Assembly: GCA_905197955.1 (NCBI GenBank)
Contig: CAJKAR010000019.1
Location: forward strand, 1 to 64,000
Reading direction: 5' to 3'
DNA: 64,000 nucleotides
Source: an uncultured Lentisphaeria bacterium
GTDB lineage: Bacteria > Verrucomicrobiota > Lentisphaeria > Victivallales > UBA1829
Under the pieces are notes generated by a model. It was not told the origin of the DNA. It was given only the letters and a program-made list of their open reading frames with translations, and did not search any database. Shown piece by piece: positions 41,562-51,098 of this stretch. The position numbers and the translations under genes are program-made. Every line of letters starts with the position of its first letter. Within the stretch, counting starts at the first letter, position 1.

Positions 41562-43016
41562 ATGAATGTTTTGAAACGGAAAACTCCGTCCGCACTTCCG
41601 GTCCGGGTTCTTCAGTTCGGAGAAGGCAACTTCCTCCGCGCGTTCATCGACTGGATGTTCCATGAAATGAACAAACAGGGAAAATTCAACGGAATGGCTC
41701 AGCTCGTTCAGCCGCTGCCCTCCGGCATGGCGGAGCAGATCAATGCGCAGGATGGACTCTATACACTGATTCTGCGGGGAATCGCAGACGGGAAAACGGT
41801 TGAAAAACGCGAGGTGATCGAGTCCGTCAAAGGCTGTCTGAATCCGTATGAAAACTGGAATGCGGTGGTGGAGTGTGCCGTTTCAAACGATCTCCGTTTC
41901 GTCTTCTCCAACACGACGGAAGCGGGAATTGAGTACAAGCCGGAACCGTATACCCCGGGAAAATGCCAGAATACCTATCCGGCAAAGCTGACCAGTCTTG
42001 TATTTGAGCGCTGGAAGGCGTTCCGGGGCGATCCCTCCAAAGGACTCATCTTTGTCCCGTGCGAGCTGATCGATCATAACGGAAGTACTCTGAAGCAGTG
42101 CATGAAGCACTACGCTGCCGACTGGAAGCTGCCGGAAGAGTTCTCCAGCTGGCTCAACAGCGCCTGTCTGTTTGTGAACACGCTGGTTGACCGCATTGTC
42201 GCGGGCTATCCGCGCGGAGAAGCGGAAAAGATCGAAGCCGAGCTCGGCTATGAGGACAAGCTTCTTGACTGCGGAGAAATTTTCCATTTCTTTGTGATCG
42301 AAGGTCCGCAAAGCATCCTGAAGGAGCTTCCGTTCACGGAATGCGGACTGAATGTGATCGTGACGGAGAATCAGGCTCCGTACCGTACCCGCAAAGTGCG
42401 CTTCCTGAACGGGGCGCATACGGCGGATGTGCCGGCGGCCATTCTCGGCGGACTCACATTCGTAGATGAGATGATGGACGATCCCGTCTTCGGCAAAATG
42501 GTCCGCAAGGCGATCTATGACGAGATTTTCCACACGGTCGAACTTCCGGATGAGGAAAAGAAATTCTTTGCCGATTCGATTGTGGAACGGTTCCGGAATC
42601 CGTTTGCCCATCACAGACTGCTTTCTATTTCTCTGAACTCGATTTCAAAATGGAAGGTGCGCGTTCTGCCGAGTCTTCTGGATTATGTCCGGATCAAAGG
42701 GGAACTGCCGCAGGTGCTGGCGTTTTCACTGGCGGCGCTGTTGCGCTTCTACCGTCTTGAACTGGATGGAGAAGGGAAGGCATCCGGTTCGTATCAGGAG
42801 ATCCGTTATCCGGTTTCCGATTCGCCGGACGTGCTGGCGTTTTTCGCGGAGACGGCAAAGCTCCCGCTGAAAGAGGCGGTCGGCAAAGCTCTGGCAAACA
42901 CCTCCTTCTGGGGAATGGATCTGAATACGGTCCCCGGACTGGCGGAACGGGTTGCCGAAAAAATGGCGCTGATCGACAATGCCGGTATTCGCGAAGCCGT
43001 GAAAAGCATTCTTTGA
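41562..43016 (+). CDS. uxaB: Tagaturonate reductase
   Basis: The 484-residue product is a long-chain mannitol-dehydrogenase-family enzyme with the UxaB N-terminus LQFGEGNFLRAFIDWM. The active-site blocks are RKVRFLNGAHTADVPAA and LLSISLNSISKWKVRVLPSL. It interconverts D-tagaturonate and D-altronate with NAD in galacturonate breakdown. It lies 20 nt after the oxidoreductase and 48 nt before uxaA, forming an operon. uxaC, kdgK and kdgA are not in the window. Confidence 0.93.
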   Translation: MNVLKRKTPSALPVRVLQFGEGNFLRAFIDWMFHEMNKQGKFNGMAQLVQPLPSGMAEQINAQDGLYTLILRGIADGKTVEKREVIESVKGCLNPYENWNAVVECAVSNDLRFVFSNTTEAGIEYKPEPYTPGKCQNTYPAKLTSLVFERWKAFRGDPSKGLIFVPCELIDHNGSTLKQCMKHYAADWKLPEEFSSWLNSACLFVNTLVDRIVAGYPRGEAEKIEAELGYEDKLLDCGEIFHFFVIEGPQSILKELPFTECGLNVIVTENQAPYRTRKVRFLNGAHTADVPAAILGGLTFVDEMMDDPVFGKMVRKAIYDEIFHTVELPDEEKKFFADSIVERFRNPFAHHRLLSISLNSISKWKVRVLPSLLDYVRIKGELPQVLAFSLAALLRFYRLELDGEGKASGSYQEIRYPVSDSPDVLAFFAETAKLPLKEAVGKALANTSFWGMDLNTVPGLAERVAEKMALIDNAGIREAVKSIL

Positions 43017-43064
43017 GCAGTCAGTCACGAAACGGAACAGAGAACAAAATCAGAGAGGTGTTGT

Positions 43065-44495
43065 ATGCGCAATATCCGGATTCATCCGCTGGACAATGTC
43101 GCAGTGGCATTGGAGGAGCTTTCTCCGGAAATCACGACGGGGCACAAGTTTGCGCTGGCAGACATTCGCGCCGGAGAAAACATCATCAAATACGGCATGC
43201 CGATCGGCAGGGCGATCTGCGATATTAAATCCGGAGAGCATGTGCATACGCACAACATGAAGACCAATCTGGAAGGAATTCTCGACTACCGTTATGAACC
43301 GGTACCGGTAAAGACCGCTGCTGTGGAATCAAAAGAGACGTTTTCCGGATTCCGGCGAAAAAATGGAAGTGTGGGTGTGCGGAATCATATTTTCATTGTG
43401 CCGACCGTCGGATGCGTGAACAAACTTGCTCGGACCCTGGCGGAAAAACTCAACCGGAAACTTCCCTCCGAAAGTGTGGACCGGGCACTGGCTCTGGAAC
43501 ATCCGTTCGGCTGTTCCCAGCTCGGAGGCGATCACGAAATGACGCGTGCAGTTCTTCGGGGATTCGTCCGGCATCCGAACGCGGGCGGAGTTCTGGTGGT
43601 CGGGCTCGGATGCGAGAACAACACGATTGATTCCTTCCGGGAAATGCTCGGAGAGTTCGATCCGGAACGGGTGAAATTTCTCGTGGCGCAGAAGGAGAAC
43701 GATGAGGTCTCTGCCGGACTCTCTCTGCTGGAAGAGCTGGTACAGACCGCATCGCAGGATGTCCGTACGGAAATTCCGGTTTCGGAACTGGTGGTCGGCC
43801 TGAAATGCGGCGGCTCCGATGGGCTCAGCGGCATTACGGCAAATCCGCTGGTCGGACGGTTCTCCGACTGGCTGACCGCACGCGGAGGAAGCACGATCCT
43901 CAGCGAAGTCCCGGAGATGTTCGGAGCGGAAACGCTCCTGATGGCTCGCTGCCGGAACCGGGAGGTCTTCGACAAATGCGTAAAGATGATCAACGATTTC
44001 AAACGCTACTTTACGCGCTACGGCCAGACGATCTACGAGAATCCCTCGCCGGGGAACAAAGCGGGCGGCATTTCCACGCTGGAGGATAAATCGCTGGGAT
44101 GCACGCAGAAAGCAGGCAGTTCCGCCGTCAACGATGTGCTCCAGATCGGCGAACATGTGCACGAAAAAGGACTGAATCTGCTGACCGGCCCCGGCAACGA
44201 CATGGTGGCTTGTACGCTTCTTGCGGCATCGGGCGCACACCTGATTCTGTTCACGACCGGACGCGGGACGCCCTTCGGAAGCGTGGTGCCGACCCTGAAA
44301 ATCTCCTCCAACACGGCGCTTGCGGAACATAAGTCCGGATGGATCGATTTCGATGCCGGTCAGATGCTCCGGGATATTCCGATTGATGATGCGTTTTTCC
44401 GTCTGGTTCTGGACACGGCCTCCGGAAAAGAGGCAAAAAATGAACAGAATGCCTACGAAGAGATTTCCATTTTCAAAGACGGCGTCACCCTGTAA
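43065..44495 (+). CDS. uxaA: Altronate dehydratase
   Basis: The 476-residue product has an N-terminal SAF-type domain (about 1-75, HTHNMKTNL) and a C-terminal catalytic UxaA domain. Conserved blocks are VRNHIFIVPTVGCVN, GLKCGGSDGLSGITANP and GPGNDMVACTLLAASGAHLILFTTGRG. It dehydrates D-altronate to 2-keto-3-deoxygluconate, the step after UxaB. AGAGAGGTG precedes the ATG. It ends the operon, with a new promoter about 80 nt downstream. Confidence 0.93.
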   Translation: MRNIRIHPLDNVAVALEELSPEITTGHKFALADIRAGENIIKYGMPIGRAICDIKSGEHVHTHNMKTNLEGILDYRYEPVPVKTAAVESKETFSGFRRKNGSVGVRNHIFIVPTVGCVNKLARTLAEKLNRKLPSESVDRALALEHPFGCSQLGGDHEMTRAVLRGFVRHPNAGGVLVVGLGCENNTIDSFREMLGEFDPERVKFLVAQKENDEVSAGLSLLEELVQTASQDVRTEIPVSELVVGLKCGGSDGLSGITANPLVGRFSDWLTARGGSTILSEVPEMFGAETLLMARCRNREVFDKCVKMINDFKRYFTRYGQTIYENPSPGNKAGGISTLEDKSLGCTQKAGSSAVNDVLQIGEHVHEKGLNLLTGPGNDMVACTLLAASGAHLILFTTGRGTPFGSVVPTLKISSNTALAEHKSGWIDFDAGQMLRDIPIDDAFFRLVLDTASGKEAKNEQNAYEEISIFKDGVTL

Positions 44496-44577
44496 AAAAC
44501 ATTCCGCTTTTCCATCCGGCAAACCGCAGAGGGAATTCGGAGAGGAATTTTCGATTCATTCCGCTTTCCCCGCGGTC

Positions 44578-44605
44578 TTGTAAAGATCCGTTTTCATTGT
44601 ATATT
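44578..44605 (+). promoter_or_regulatory. Predicted promoter of the third pseudopilin (TTGTAA-16-TATATT)
   Basis: TTGTAA (44578-44583) and TATATT (44600-44605) are 16 bp apart, about 100 nt before the pseudopilin ATG. Confidence 0.5.
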
Positions 44606-44705
44606 ACTCAATTTGAACAGGAAAACCATCCCGTTTCCTGCGCAGCTTGCATAAAGACGCGGAAGAGGGAGCTGATGGAATGAAAACGGAAAGGCGGCAC
44701 GAAGA

Positions 44706-45533
44706 ATGAGTCGGAAATATACTTCCGCAGCAAAGAAGAAATGGAATTTCACGCTTGTGGAGCTCCTTGTCGTGATTGCCGTAATTGCCATTCTGGCAGG
44801 AATGCTACTGCCGGCGCTGAACTCGGCAAGAGAAAAGGGAAGGACGATTTCCTGCCTGAGCAATCTGAAGCAGATCTCCTCGGCAAACGCCATGTACATC
44901 GGCGACAGCGACGATTATTCCGTCCCATACAACAACGACTCCAGCGAACGGAACATGCCGGGCGACTACTGGTTCGGCGTCAAAAGCGCTTCCGATGATA
45001 CCTACGATATCACCACGAGTCCTCTTCTGGGGCAATATTATGGAAATGCCCCCGGCGTAATGGTCTGTCCGGTCTCCCGCAACGAAGGCATCACCGATCT
45101 GACGCGCGTTCTTTACGGCGGCGGCTATGGCTACAACAACTGGTGGTTTGGACGCTATTCCTCCACACGCGGGTCCACAACAACGGGACCGTTTCCTTAT
45201 AAAGTTTCCGCGTTCCGCCGTCTCTCCTCCACGATCGTCTTCGGAGACTGCGCAAGTTCAGGAAAGGCCGGAAACGACGAATACCAGCCACAGACTCCTA
45301 TGATGTACTGCAAAAAACAGCCTGGCGGGAGCATATACAGCACGGAATCCAACGGAACCAATCATTTCCGTCACGCATCCCGCACGAATGTCGCATGGGG
45401 CGATGGACACGCGACGACGGAACCGATCGGAACACTCAACAATAAAACAAAATCCTTTGCAAACAAAATCGGATATGTCGGTGCCGCGGATGTCGATTTC
45501 TACAATCCCATGCGGACACAGGACACTCTCTGA
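44706..45533 (+). CDS. Type II secretion pseudopilin-like protein
   Basis: The 275-residue product has a short basic leader then [18 protein letters not shown] and [20 protein letters not shown], the prepilin peptidase signal. Its end has the [11 protein letters not shown] motif. It follows the uxaA operon and is followed after 16 nt by the DUF2162 gene, so it may be the first gene of the chelatase module transcript. Role is unknown. It is the third pseudopilin-like gene in 64 kb. Confidence 0.87.
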   Translation: MSRKYTSAAKKKWNFTLVELLVVIAVIAILAGMLLPALNSAREKGRTISCLSNLKQISSANAMYIGDSDDYSVPYNNDSSERNMPGDYWFGVKSASDDTYDITTSPLLGQYYGNAPGVMVCPVSRNEGITDLTRVLYGGGYGYNNWWFGRYSSTRGSTTTGPFPYKVSAFRRLSSTIVFGDCASSGKAGNDEYQPQTPMMYCKKQPGGSIYSTESNGTNHFRHASRTNVAWGDGHATTEPIGTLNNKTKSFANKIGYVGAADVDFYNPMRTQDTL

Positions 45534-45549
45534 CCGGAGGATCCCGACA

Positions 45550-46299
45550 ATGAATCTTTCGCCGGAAATCCTAGGTCTTCTGCTCGGTCTGGCATTTTCC
45601 CTTGCAGTTTTTGCCTTCAAAACGGCTGTTGGAGAATCCTGTTTTCTGGTGGAATCGGAGAACACAAAGCGCAACTTGCTTTTTCTGCTCGCGGCAACGG
45701 CGGCATACGGAGTCGTTTTTTTCCTTGTCTTTCTTCTGCTTTCGCTTTTTCCGGGGATGCATCAGGCTCTGCTGGAACGCAGTACACTGCTTCAGGCGGG
45801 AGGAGTGCTGCATCTGCTGGTTGCAGCGGGTTTTCTTGTATGGGGGATTCTGCTGCTGGGAACAAAACCGGATCGAAAGAGAAACATTCACGGAGGCTGG
45901 CTTCTGGCGCTGCCCTGTCCGGTATGCATGATGGCAATCCTGCTGGCGGGGGCGTTTGCGGAACTGCTTCTGCCGGACTCGAAATGGCTGGTTCGATTGT
46001 TTGTGACAGGGATTTTCTTTCTGGTGAATTTTCTGGTGCTGGGATGTCTGAGCTTCCTGATCCGCAGGCGGAAAGTGGATTCGCGGCACCTGGTCGGCAG
46101 ACTGATGGTTTTTGTGGGACTCTATTTTGCAGGACTGCTTCTGCTGGTGCCGAATTTTGAGCGGATCGAAGGAATGTATCGAATCGTTTCCGGGAGCAGC
46201 GAACTGCCGCGGATCAATCCATGGTATATGCTGCCGGTTCCGATCGTTTTTCTGGCGGGACTCGCATATCAACGCTATCAAGAAAACAGGGAGTTTTGA
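45550..46299 (+). CDS. DUF2162-type multi-pass membrane protein (possible HmuV-like)
   Basis: The 249-residue product has about seven membrane helices and a CPVCMMAI motif in one helix (about residues 117-124), with two Cys that could bind metal or form a disulfide. It resembles DUF2162 proteins, which accompany CobN-like chelatases with ExbB- and DUF2149-type partners. GGAGG precedes the ATG. The next gene starts directly after the stop codon, so the genes are tightly coupled. Transport or electron-transfer roles are both possible. Confidence 0.7.
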   Translation: MNLSPEILGLLLGLAFSLAVFAFKTAVGESCFLVESENTKRNLLFLLAATAAYGVVFFLVFLLLSLFPGMHQALLERSTLLQAGGVLHLLVAAGFLVWGILLLGTKPDRKRNIHGGWLLALPCPVCMMAILLAGAFAELLLPDSKWLVRLFVTGIFFLVNFLVLGCLSFLIRRRKVDSRHLVGRLMVFVGLYFAGLLLLVPNFERIEGMYRIVSGSSELPRINPWYMLPVPIVFLAGLAYQRYQENREF

Positions 46300-46863
46300 A
46301 TGGAATTTTTCGACGGAATCAAAACATTTATTTTTCTGGTATCCAGCATTCTGCTTTATCCGGTGCTGATTCTTCTTGCGCTTTCGACGGTGTATCTGAT
46401 CTGGGAAGCCGGCCGCTTTCTCGGAGAGTGGATGGAACGGGCGCGGTGCGCCGGATTCGTCCCGCAGAAGGATTCCGTGGAGACGTTCCGCTTTCCCGCG
46501 CCGGTGCGCCGGTATCGCGAGGAGCTGCGGGAAATGGACCGGAACGATGAAGCGGCTGTTGCATATCTGATGCGTCAGACGGTGGAACAACGGCAGAAGA
46601 GTCTGGACCGGTATCGCCTGATGATCCGCCTGGACCCCGCGCTGGGGCTGCTCGGAACCCTGATCCCGATGGGCAGTGCCCTGGCCGGAGTGAGCGGGGG
46701 AGAACTGACGGTGGTCAGTTCCGAACTGGTGGTGGCGTTTACGACAACCGTGGTCGGACTGGCAGTCGGCAGTGCGGCATTTCTGATGCATTCGGTCAAG
46801 CGGCGCTGGGTCGCTTCCGACATCCGCCAGATCGAATACATTACCGAGGTGATGACCCGATGA
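46300..46863 (+). CDS. MotA/TolQ/ExbB-family proton channel
   Basis: The 187-residue product has an N-terminal membrane helix, a cytoplasmic loop and the two-helix ExbB core. The core runs LDPALGLLGTLIPMGSALAG, then VVAFTTTVVGLAVGSAAF. ExbB-type channels turn proton flow into mechanical work for a partner with an ExbD-like helix. The partner here is probably the DUF2149 protein encoded next, whose start overlaps this stop by four bases. No TonB gene is present nearby. Confidence 0.88.
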   Translation: MEFFDGIKTFIFLVSSILLYPVLILLALSTVYLIWEAGRFLGEWMERARCAGFVPQKDSVETFRFPAPVRRYREELREMDRNDEAAVAYLMRQTVEQRQKSLDRYRLMIRLDPALGLLGTLIPMGSALAGVSGGELTVVSSELVVAFTTTVVGLAVGSAAFLMHSVKRRWVASDIRQIEYITEVMTR

Positions 46864-47183
46864 GATTCATGCGCCGCGAAGAAAAAAATGAGGATTCGTT
46901 TGATGATGATCCGATGTCGGCGGTCGGAAATCTGTTCGATGTCGCTCTGGTATTTATCGTCGCCCTCCTGTTCGCGCTGATGGCGATGTTCGGGAAAGAG
47001 CTGTTCGACGGTCAATCCCGTGTCCGTGTCGATTCCAGCGGACGGATCGAGATCCTGACGAAAAAAGGACGGAAAATCGAATCCCTGAAACAGTCGAATG
47101 AAACCGCCGAAGGCAAAGGGGTCCGTCTCGGAACCGCCTATCGGCTTGAGGACGGCACCACCGTCTACGTTCCGGAGGAGTGA
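46860..47183 (+). CDS. DUF2149 protein, probable ExbD-like partner
   Basis: The 107-residue product has a charged N-terminus, one membrane helix with LFDVALVFIVALLFALMAMF after DDDPMSAVGN, and a short exported C-terminal domain. The Asp beside the helix recalls the proton-carrying Asp of ExbD/TolR. DUF2149 proteins are known companions of CobN-like and ExbB-like genes. It overlaps the ExbB-like gene (ATGA) and the chelatase start (TGATG). Confidence 0.78.
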   Translation: MRFMRREEKNEDSFDDDPMSAVGNLFDVALVFIVALLFALMAMFGKELFDGQSRVRVDSSGRIEILTKKGRKIESLKQSNETAEGKGVRLGTAYRLEDGTTVYVPEE

Positions 47184-50100
47184 TGCGTTTTCTCTTTTTC
47201 CTTCCGCTGCTCCTGCTTCTGTTCCCCGCAATTCTCCTTTCCGGAGGTGAAAAATTTGTGCTCTTTCTGAGCGGCGAATCCAATGCAGGGATCACGAAAC
47301 GCGCCTTCCGGAAACTGGAACTGCCGAAACATATCCGGTTCCGTCTGATTCCCGATGCCTCGGATCCGGCGCTTCTCCGGGAGGAGATCCGGAAGGCCGA
47401 TCTCATCATCGCCAACGGACTGATCCCGGAGTTCCGGAACGCACTGGCGGATTCCGCACGCCTCGGAAAAACTCCGATTTATCTGCTCGGCTCCGCTCAT
47501 CTGGCAAACCGCATTCCTTCCGCTCTGCAGGGAAAGGTGCATTTTCCGATGGAAAAACTTGTCGAACAGTACCGAAGCAGCCATTCCGCGGAAAATTACC
47601 GGAATCTTGTGCGATATCTTGTTCATAAGGAACTGGATCCGACGGTTGAATACGCTCCGCCGCGAATTCTCTCGCCGATCGGCCTTGCGGATCCTGCAAC
47701 CGGACGGAAATTCTCCAGCTATGAGGCATACCGGGCATTCCGAGGAGAGCGTCCCGTCTCCGGTCGTGTTGTCATCACGATCTACGCAGCAAACAGCGCG
47801 CCGGAGGAGATCGCGGTTTTGAAACCGCTGGCCGATGCGCTCGAACGGCGCGGACTGGAAACGGCAGTCGCATTCGGTGACGAAAGAAAACTGATCCAGG
47901 ATTTCCTTCTCGACCGGAACGGAAAATCACGATTCGATTTCGTAATCGCCTTCACATTCAAGTTCAAAGCAGGGCTCGGTGAACAGCTCCGGAAGGCAAT
48001 GGCAAAGCTGGATGTACCGGTGGTCAATGCGCTGAAGCTCTATCGACAGACAACACCGGAATGGGAAAAATCGGTTCAGGGGATGAATTCGTTTTCCGTG
48101 GCGTTCGCCATGATCGCGCCTGAAATATCGGGACTGATTGAGCCGACACTGCTTTACGGTCGAGAGAGAAGAGACGGACGCATTCAGGAAATCCCGATGC
48201 CGGGGAATATCGAACGTCTCGCGGACCGCGCGGCAAAATGGATCGCTCTGCGGAAAAAACGGAATTCCGAAAAACGGATCGCTCTTTTTTTCCATCATCC
48301 GGAAGGAGGAAAGCAGGCGATCGGAGCAAGCTATCTGAATGTGCCGCGTTCGATTGTCCGGATTCTCGGAACCCTGCATGAGAACGGTTACAATTCCGGA
48401 GGTCTGGAAAAACTGCCCGAGAAAACACTTACGGAAACGCTGATTTCCGGTGTCCGGAACGTCGGGAGCTGGGCGCCGGGAGAACTGGAAACTCTGCTCA
48501 GGGCAGGAGAATATGCGGCCGTTCCGTTTGAACAATACAAACAGTGGTTCGCGAAACTGCCGGAAGCGTTCCGCGAATCGGTGATCCGGGAGTGGGGACC
48601 GGTGGAACAGTCGAAGATCATGACAAAGGATGGAAACCTCATCATTCCGATCCTGAAACGCGGGAATCTTGCGATTCTTCCGGAGCCGATGCGCGGTTAT
48701 GCGGGCGATGTTCAGAGAATTCTTCATTCCGGAACGCTGCCGCCTCCGCATCAGTATGTAGCGGTCTATCTTTATCTGCGGCACGAATTCAAGGCGGATG
48801 CCGTGATTCATCTCGGCAGGCACGGTTCCCTGGAGTGGCTGCCGGGCAAACAGCTCGGACTTTCCGATTCCTGTGCGCCGGCACTTCTGGGAGGCGATAT
48901 CCCGTGCCTGTATCCCTATATCTCCGACGGCATCGGGGAAGGCATTCTGGCAAAACGGCGCGGCGGAGCAGTGATTCTTTCCCATCTGACGCCTCTGCTC
49001 GGAGCAGCAGGAGAAGATGCAAAAGTCCGGAAAATCCGCTCCCTGATCAGCGAGTGGCAGAGCGCCGATCCCAACCGGAAAGCCGATCTCTGGAAAGAGC
49101 TGAAACGCGAAGCCGAAAAAACGTCTCTTCTATCCTCCGCCGGAATCCCGAATCTGACAGAAGAGTCGTTGGATTCGTTCCAGCATTTTCTGGAAGATCT
49201 GACGCAATCCGTCCTGCCGTTTGGACTCCACAGCTTCGGGATTTCGCCGGAGAAAAAGGAGATCGCCAAAATGGTGGAACTGGCGGCACGAAACGGAGGA
49301 GCTTCCTTTGACCGGTCGAATTTCAAGCGCCTTCTGGAGAGTGCCGGGCGCGCGGAACTGGATGCGCTGCTGGCGGGACTCGATGGCCGATTCGTTGCGC
49401 CGGGCCCATCGGGAGATCCGGTGCGCTCACCCGATAGCCTGCCGACTGGACGCAATTTCTACGGATTCGATCCCGACAAGTTCCCGACTCGTTCCGCATT
49501 TGAAAACGGACGCCTCGCCGCCGAAAAAATTATTGCGGATCATCAGGCAAAGCACAACGGGGAATATCCGCAACAGACCGCGATTGTGCTCTGGGCAGGA
49601 GAAAGCATCCGGACCGGCGGACTCAATGAAAGCATTTTTCTGCATCTGATCGGCATGGAAGTGGAATGGGATGCCAATGGACGGGTGCGGAGTTTCAAGC
49701 CGATTCCGGCGGCGCGGCTCGGAAGACCGCGTCTGGATGTCATGGCGACGGCATCGGGGGCCTATCGCGACCAGTTCGCCGGACTGATGGAAAAACTCGA
49801 CCGGGCTCAAAGAGAAGCGGCTCGGCTGACCGATACGGAAAACTTTATCGCGCAACACAATCAATCGATTATGAAACGCCTCGCGGAACAAGGGATACCG
49901 GAATCGCAGCGGGCGCGCCTTGCCGAACGGCGAGTATATGCGCCGGCACCCGGAACCTACGGAACCGGGGTGAACCGGCTGACAGGCTCCTCCGGAGCAT
50001 GGGAGAAAAACAGCGAGATTGCAGGACTCTATCGCGAGCGGATGAGCTATGGGATGGATCCGGATGGATCGTTTGCGAAGTCTGCGGAAGGGTTCCGTCT

Positions 50101-51028
50101 GCATCTGGCAAATACATCGGTGGTGCTGCATTCCCGCAGTTCCACGCTCTACGGAGTGACGGATATCGACGACATGTATCAGTATCTCGGCGGACTCTCG
50201 CTCGCGGTCAAAGAGGCGGGCGGACAAGCTCCACGGGAATTTATTATCGACAACCGGAACGCGGGCAGGATTCGTGTAAGTCCGCTGAAGCAGTTCCTCG
50301 CCGCCGAACTCTCTTCCCGCGCCCTGCATCGCGACTGGATCGCCGCTCAGCAGAAAGAGAATTACGCCGGAGCAAGAATGATCGCCCGAACGGTGGACAA
50401 TCTCTGGGGATGGCAATCCGTTACGCCTGAGAATGTCGCGGGAGAACAATGGAACGAACTTTACGAGGTCTATTTCAAAGATCGCCACCAGCTCGGACTT
50501 TCCCGTTTTTTCCGCCGGGAAAACGCATGGGCGGAGCAGTCGATTGCGGCTCGAATGCTGGAAGCGGTCCGCAAAAACTTCTGGAACGCTCCGGAAACCA
50601 TCAAAACCGATCTTGCCAGAAGCTATGCGCAGAGCGTAATCGATAATGGAGTCGCCTGCTGCGATCACACTTGCAACAATCCGCTTCTGCATCAGATGGT
50701 CGTGAATCTGATCTCGGTTCCGGGGGCGATGTCTCCGGAAAAGGTTGCGGCGTTTCAGCTTGCGGTCGAACGCGCCGCCGGACAGACGCTTGCCGATCAG
50801 CTCCGTGAAAGAAGCATCCGTCACACCGGACTCGAATCCCTTCCCCCGGAACGCGAGTCCGCAACACGGAAAGCTCCCGAACTGCAAGTCGTCAAAGGGT
50901 ATAAAATGGAGCGGAAAACGGATGAAAAAAATCGAATGAGCTCTTCCGGAATCCGCTGGCTCTCGCTGTTCTTCCTGCTGCTTCTGATCGGTCTTTTTCT
51001 CGCCGGAACCCGGCAGAGTGACGATTGA
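47183..51028 (+). CDS. Exported, membrane-tethered CobN/BchH-like chelatase (HmuS-like)
   Basis: The 1281-residue product is a CobN/magnesium-chelatase-H family protein with block VIHLGRHGSLEWLPGKQLGL (His543 and His547) and SDGIGEGILAKRRGGAVILSH. Unlike cytosolic CobN it starts with a signal peptide (RFLFFLPLLLLLFPAILLSG) and ends with a membrane helix (about 1258-1276). The body should therefore lie outside the cytoplasm, anchored by its C-terminus. With DUF2162, ExbB and DUF2149 it matches the HmuSTUV group. Removing iron from haem is the best hypothesis; cobaltochelation in B12 synthesis is unlikely as no cob genes or CobS/CobT are present. The ATG at 47183 follows GGAGGA. Confidence 0.85.
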   Translation: MRFLFFLPLLLLLFPAILLSGGEKFVLFLSGESNAGITKRAFRKLELPKHIRFRLIPDASDPALLREEIRKADLIIANGLIPEFRNALADSARLGKTPIYLLGSAHLANRIPSALQGKVHFPMEKLVEQYRSSHSAENYRNLVRYLVHKELDPTVEYAPPRILSPIGLADPATGRKFSSYEAYRAFRGERPVSGRVVITIYAANSAPEEIAVLKPLADALERRGLETAVAFGDERKLIQDFLLDRNGKSRFDFVIAFTFKFKAGLGEQLRKAMAKLDVPVVNALKLYRQTTPEWEKSVQGMNSFSVAFAMIAPEISGLIEPTLLYGRERRDGRIQEIPMPGNIERLADRAAKWIALRKKRNSEKRIALFFHHPEGGKQAIGASYLNVPRSIVRILGTLHENGYNSGGLEKLPEKTLTETLISGVRNVGSWAPGELETLLRAGEYAAVPFEQYKQWFAKLPEAFRESVIREWGPVEQSKIMTKDGNLIIPILKRGNLAILPEPMRGYAGDVQRILHSGTLPPPHQYVAVYLYLRHEFKADAVIHLGRHGSLEWLPGKQLGLSDSCAPALLGGDIPCLYPYISDGIGEGILAKRRGGAVILSHLTPLLGAAGEDAKVRKIRSLISEWQSADPNRKADLWKELKREAEKTSLLSSAGIPNLTEESLDSFQHFLEDLTQSVLPFGLHSFGISPEKKEIAKMVELAARNGGASFDRSNFKRLLESAGRAELDALLAGLDGRFVAPGPSGDPVRSPDSLPTGRNFYGFDPDKFPTRSAFENGRLAAEKIIADHQAKHNGEYPQQTAIVLWAGESIRTGGLNESIFLHLIGMEVEWDANGRVRSFKPIPAARLGRPRLDVMATASGAYRDQFAGLMEKLDRAQREAARLTDTENFIAQHNQSIMKRLAEQGIPESQRARLAERRVYAPAPGTYGTGVNRLTGSSGAWEKNSEIAGLYRERMSYGMDPDGSFAKSAEGFRLHLANTSVVLHSRSSTLYGVTDIDDMYQYLGGLSLAVKEAGGQAPREFIIDNRNAGRIRVSPLKQFLAAELSSRALHRDWIAAQQKENYAGARMIARTVDNLWGWQSVTPENVAGEQWNELYEVYFKDRHQLGLSRFFRRENAWAEQSIAARMLEAVRKNFWNAPETIKTDLARSYAQSVIDNGVACCDHTCNNPLLHQMVVNLISVPGAMSPEKVAAFQLAVERAAGQTLADQLRERSIRHTGLESLPPERESATRKAPELQVVKGYKMERKTDEKNRMSSSGIRWLSLFFLLLLIGLFLAGTRQSDD

Positions 51029-51098
51029 TATTCTCCCCCGTGTACTTGTTTTTCCGGAAATTCCATCTATTTTATTTGAAAAACGAAAGGAATATCCC

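Noticed and set aside
40108..41595. 495-codon antisense frame over the Gfo/Idh gene
   Set aside because: No motifs, and the sense gene is a clear family member.
47183..51028. CobN for aerobic vitamin B12 synthesis or BchH for chlorophyll
   Set aside because: The protein has a signal peptide and membrane tail, and no cob, cobS/T or bch genes are nearby.
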